From NCBI GenBank assembly GCA_035260545.1, contig DATFUZ010000063.1, positions 1 to 43,206 of the forward strand: DNA of 43,206 nt. The letters are read 5' to 3'. The translations under genes and the position numbers were made by a program. The notes under the pieces were generated by a model. The model saw only the letters and a program-made list of their open reading frames with translations, was not told where the DNA came from and ran no database searches. How positions within the stretch are numbered: the stretch's first letter is position 1; each line of letters opens with the position of its first letter. This document shows, piece after piece, positions 40,720-43,206 of this stretch. The DNA comes from DATDDB01 sp035260545 (GTDB taxonomy: Bacteria > Pseudomonadota > Gammaproteobacteria > Burkholderiales > Gallionellaceae).

Positions 40720-43020
40720 TCAGAACATGTTACCGATCGTTAGCTGGAACTTCTGCAAATTATCTCCCGGCTGCGGATGTATCGGATAACCAAGGCTGAT
40801 TTTAAGCGGTCCCATCGGAGAAATCCACGTCAATGCAAGACCCGTTGAGTAGTGCATGCCGAGGGACTGCGGGTAGGTGGACTGGATGACGGGACCATAA
40901 ATCGCGCCGGCGTCCACAAAAGTGCTCATGCGCACCGACTTTTCATCGGCCATGCCGGGCACGGGAAACATCAATTCTCCGCTGAGCACGAAAGAGCGGT
41001 CGCCGCCGGTGGCCAGCCCGGTGCTGTCGCGCGGACCCAGCGATCCGGGATAGTACCCGCGCACCGTCCCGGGACCGCCGCCATAGAAATACTTGAAGAA
41101 TGGCAGCGGCTTGCCGTCATATCCGCCGCCAACGCCGATGTTGTTATTGAACATCAGGGTCATATCCTTGGTCAGCGGATAGAAAAACTGGTTGTTTATC
41201 ATCAGCCGGTAGTAGTGCAAGGCCGTTGCCTGCGGCAGGCCCACTTCGAGGCTGACGCTCTGCATCATGCCGTCCGTGGTGTAAATGGCACTGTCGCGGC
41301 TGTCGCGGCTCCAGCCCAGCGTGCCCATGTAGGTGTGCGTCGTGCTGCCGAATGTCCTGATGTAATCGTAGAACCGCTGCGGGCTGAGCGGCGTGACGCC
41401 GATTGTGGTGTCCTCATACCCCAAACCGTAATTGATGCTCTGGTCGTCGGAGATCGGGATGCCATAATGAACGTCGGCGCCGTTGGTATGCGTCGTATAT
41501 TGCGACACCATGGTCATGCCTGCGGTATCGAAATTGCGCTTGTACACATCGAAGCCCCTGCTCACGCCATCGTCCGTGTAGTAGGGATTGGTGTACGACA
41601 CCGAGATGACCCGGTTAACCGGGCTGGTGCTGACTTGCGTAGCGAGGTAATTGCCGGTGCCGAAGATGTTGGCCTGGCTCACCGAAGCCGAAAGAATGAT
41701 GCCGATGCCGCTGGAAACGCCAGCGCCCACGGAAAACTGACCCGTGGATTTCTCCTTCACCGCAACGTTCACGTCCACCTGGTCGTTGGTGCCCTGCACC
41801 GGCGGCGTCTCGATGTCGACTTCGCTGAAATAATCCAGCTTGTCCACATGCTGCTTGGAGTTCTTCACCTTCCCGGTATCGAACCACGCGCCTTCAAGCT
41901 GCCTGAACTCGCGCCGGATGACTATGTCCTTCGTCCTGTCGTTGCCGGAGATGTTGATGTGCCTCACGTAGACGCGCTGTCCCGGATCCACGGTAAAGGT
42001 GAAACCCACCTGATGCCGTTCCTTGTCCACGTCGGGCACCGCGTTGACGTTGGCGAATGCATAGCCCTCCGTGCCGAGGCGATCCGAAATCCGCTTGGTC
42101 GACTCCGTCACCTGCTTGCGTGAGAAAACATCTCCCGCCTTCACCGAAATCAGCTTGCGCATTTCGGCGTGGGAAATAATCTTTTCCGGCCCGGCCACAT
42201 CGACCTTGGAAATGGTGTATTTCGGCCCCTCGGTGATGTTATAGGTAATGTAGATGTCTTTCTTGTCCGGCGAAATCGACACCCGCGTGGAATCGACGGA
42301 GAATTCCAGGTAACCCTGGTCGAAGTAGAAGGAGCGAAGCTTTTCGATGTCACCGGCCAGCTTGGGCTTCGAGTACTCATCGCTGCCGGTAAACCAGCTG
42401 AACCAGGTCGGCGTGGCCAGGCTGAGCTGATCCAGCAGCTTCTGCTCGCTAAAGGCATGTGCGCCGATGATATTGATCTGGCGGATCTGCGAGGCGGCGC
42501 TTTCGGCCACGTTGAACGTGATCGCCACGCGGTTGCGCGGCAGCGACTTGACCACCGAACTCACCTGCACGCCGTACTTGCCCTTCGCGGTATATGCATT
42601 CTTCAGTTGCTGGGTGGCTTTGTCCAGCGCCGACTGGTCGAAGATGCGGCCCTGCACCAGCCCCACGTACTTCATGTTGTCGCGCAACTGGTCCTTGGAA
42701 AAGGAGCTCGACTTGACGCCGTTGATCTCCACGCTGGCGATGGCCGGGCGCTCCTTCACGTCGATGACCAGCACGTTGTGGTCGCGCGCCAGGCTGACAT
42801 CCTTGAAAAAGCCGGTGGCGAACAGCGCTTTGATCGAAGCGTCGGCCTTGGCGTCATCCATCGTGTCGCCGACCTTCACCGGCAGATAGCTGAACACTGT
42901 CCCGGGCTCCGTGCGCTGGATCCCGTCAATGCGGATGTCCTTGATAATGAATGGTTCGAAAGCTGCAGCGGGTACAGCAAGCAATGCGAACAACAGGAAC
43001 GCCAGTAATCTCGAATTCAT
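40720..43020 (-). CDS. bamA: Outer membrane protein assembly factor BamA
   Basis: 766 residues. Signal peptide of about 20 residues (MNSRLLAFLL to PAAA), five POTRA domains (about 21-420) starting FIIKDIRIDGIQRTEPG, then a 16-stranded Omp85 barrel ending in phenylalanine (LTIGNMF), the usual outer-membrane signal. The barrel has the lid motif VRGYYPGSLGPRD. It is the essential core of the BAM complex. The ATG at 43020 gives a normal signal peptide; a GTG at 43044 overlapping the rseP end is an alternative. No good Shine-Dalgarno is seen for either. Confidence 0.97.
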   Translation of the reverse strand: MNSRLLAFLLFALLAVPAAAFEPFIIKDIRIDGIQRTEPGTVFSYLPVKVGDTMDDAKADASIKALFATGFFKDVSLARDHNVLVIDVKERPAIASVEINGVKSSSFSKDQLRDNMKYVGLVQGRIFDQSALDKATQQLKNAYTAKGKYGVQVSSVVKSLPRNRVAITFNVAESAASQIRQINIIGAHAFSEQKLLDQLSLATPTWFSWFTGSDEYSKPKLAGDIEKLRSFYFDQGYLEFSVDSTRVSISPDKKDIYITYNITEGPKYTISKVDVAGPEKIISHAEMRKLISVKAGDVFSRKQVTESTKRISDRLGTEGYAFANVNAVPDVDKERHQVGFTFTVDPGQRVYVRHINISGNDRTKDIVIRREFRQLEGAWFDTGKVKNSKQHVDKLDYFSEVDIETPPVQGTNDQVDVNVAVKEKSTGQFSVGAGVSSGIGIILSASVSQANIFGTGNYLATQVSTSPVNRVISVSYTNPYYTDDGVSRGFDVYKRNFDTAGMTMVSQYTTHTNGADVHYGIPISDDQSINYGLGYEDTTIGVTPLSPQRFYDYIRTFGSTTHTYMGTLGWSRDSRDSAIYTTDGMMQSVSLEVGLPQATALHYYRLMINNQFFYPLTKDMTLMFNNNIGVGGGYDGKPLPFFKYFYGGGPGTVRGYYPGSLGPRDSTGLATGGDRSFVLSGELMFPVPGMADEKSVRMSTFVDAGAIYGPVIQSTYPQSLGMHYSTGLALTWISPMGPLKISLGYPIHPQPGDNLQKFQLTIGNMF

Positions 43021-43036
43021 CTGGTTAGGAAAAAGT

Positions 43037-43206
43037 TCAGCCACCCGCCATCAAGCGGCTGATGTCATTATAAAATACCAGGATCATGAGCGCGAGCAGC
43101 ACCACCGCGCCTACTTTCTGCCCCGTCTCCCATGCGCTTTCGGGCACGGGGCGGCGCATGAATAATTCCGCCGTATAATACAACAAGTGCCCCCCATCCA
43201 ATATCG
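43037..43206 (-). CDS. rseP: Site-2 protease RseP, C-terminal end (5' part beyond window)
   Basis: Reading the - strand into the window from 43206 gives about 56 residues in frame: ILDGGHLLYYTAELFMRRPV, an amphipathic stretch, then the last transmembrane helix VVLLALMILVFYNDISRLMA, stop TGA at 43037-43039. The LDGGH motif carries the C-terminal metal-ligand aspartate of RseP. RseP cleaves the anti-sigma factor RseA in the envelope stress response. bamA follows with 16 bp spacing, the conserved order. Confidence 0.93.
   Translation of the reverse strand, partial: ILDGGHLLYYTAELFMRRPVPESAWETGQKVGAVVLLALMILVFYNDISRLMAGG

Noticed and set aside
1..43206. CRISPR array, prophage, transposon or integrase
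   Set aside because: No regularly spaced direct repeats, no recombinase or transposase motifs, and all large frames are accounted for by housekeeping families.

Overview
The window looks like a chromosomal segment of a GC-rich betaproteobacterium, probably Nitrosomonadales (Gallionellaceae- or Sulfuricellaceae-like). This rests on gene order and protein resemblance only: divergent murJ and rpsT regions, trxA-rho, rplU-rpmA-obg-proB, and rseP-bamA-skp-lpxD-fabZ-lpxA-lpxB-rnhB. No species call is possible from the sequence alone. There is no prophage, transposase, CRISPR array, rRNA or tRNA that I can support. Nearly everything is intact core or near-core metabolism.

Layout. 1-1896: the 3' end of glnE (+) and a secreted TlpA-like thioredoxin (-). 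2004-7783 (-): an assimilatory sulfate reduction operon transcribed as TauE/SafE exporter, siroheme sulfite reductase, APS reductase (cysH), cysD, cysN, with a divergent CysB-type LysR regulator at 7890. 8835-11390: a globin-coupled GGDEF-EAL protein and a divergent XRE regulator, separated by an intergenic region with two perfect 7-1-7 palindromes. 11493-14792: murJ (-), a membrane diguanylate cyclase (+) and rpsT (+). 14931-18334: argD-argF-argG. 18466-22130: ppnP, yajQ, a secreted PAP2 phosphatase, a 488-bp hairpin-rich repeat-like block, a DJ-1/YajL protein and a methyltransferase-fold protein resembling RquA (rhodoquinone synthesis). 22350-29166: trxA, rho, rplU, rpmA, obgE, proB and a KimA-like permease. 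29163-35223 (-): glgP, phosphoketolase and acetate kinase, a short route from glycogen to acetate. 35561-36046: an unrecognised small membrane-anchored protein. 36029-43206 (-): the envelope cluster rseP(partial)-bamA-skp-lpxD-fabZ-lpxA-lpxB-rnhB.

How the genes fit together. CysDN makes APS from sulfate. The four-cysteine CysH reduces APS directly, so no CysC is needed, and the siroheme enzyme makes sulfide. TauE may move a sulfur anion, and the CysB-like protein is placed to control the operon. Three proteins touch cyclic di-GMP (GGDEF-EAL, diguanylate cyclase, YajQ). Phosphoketolase plus acetate kinase plus glucan phosphorylase, with the RquA-like protein, hint at a low-oxygen mode of energy metabolism; that link is inference.

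I did not find a clearly undescribed multi-gene system. The most interesting leads are the RquA-like gene, the oxygen-sensor-like GGDEF-EAL protein with its unusual Cys-rich tail, G9 tract and palindromic intergenic region, the C-terminal extension of the sulfite reductase, the repeat-like block at 20356-20843, and the terminator placed directly against the obgE start codon.
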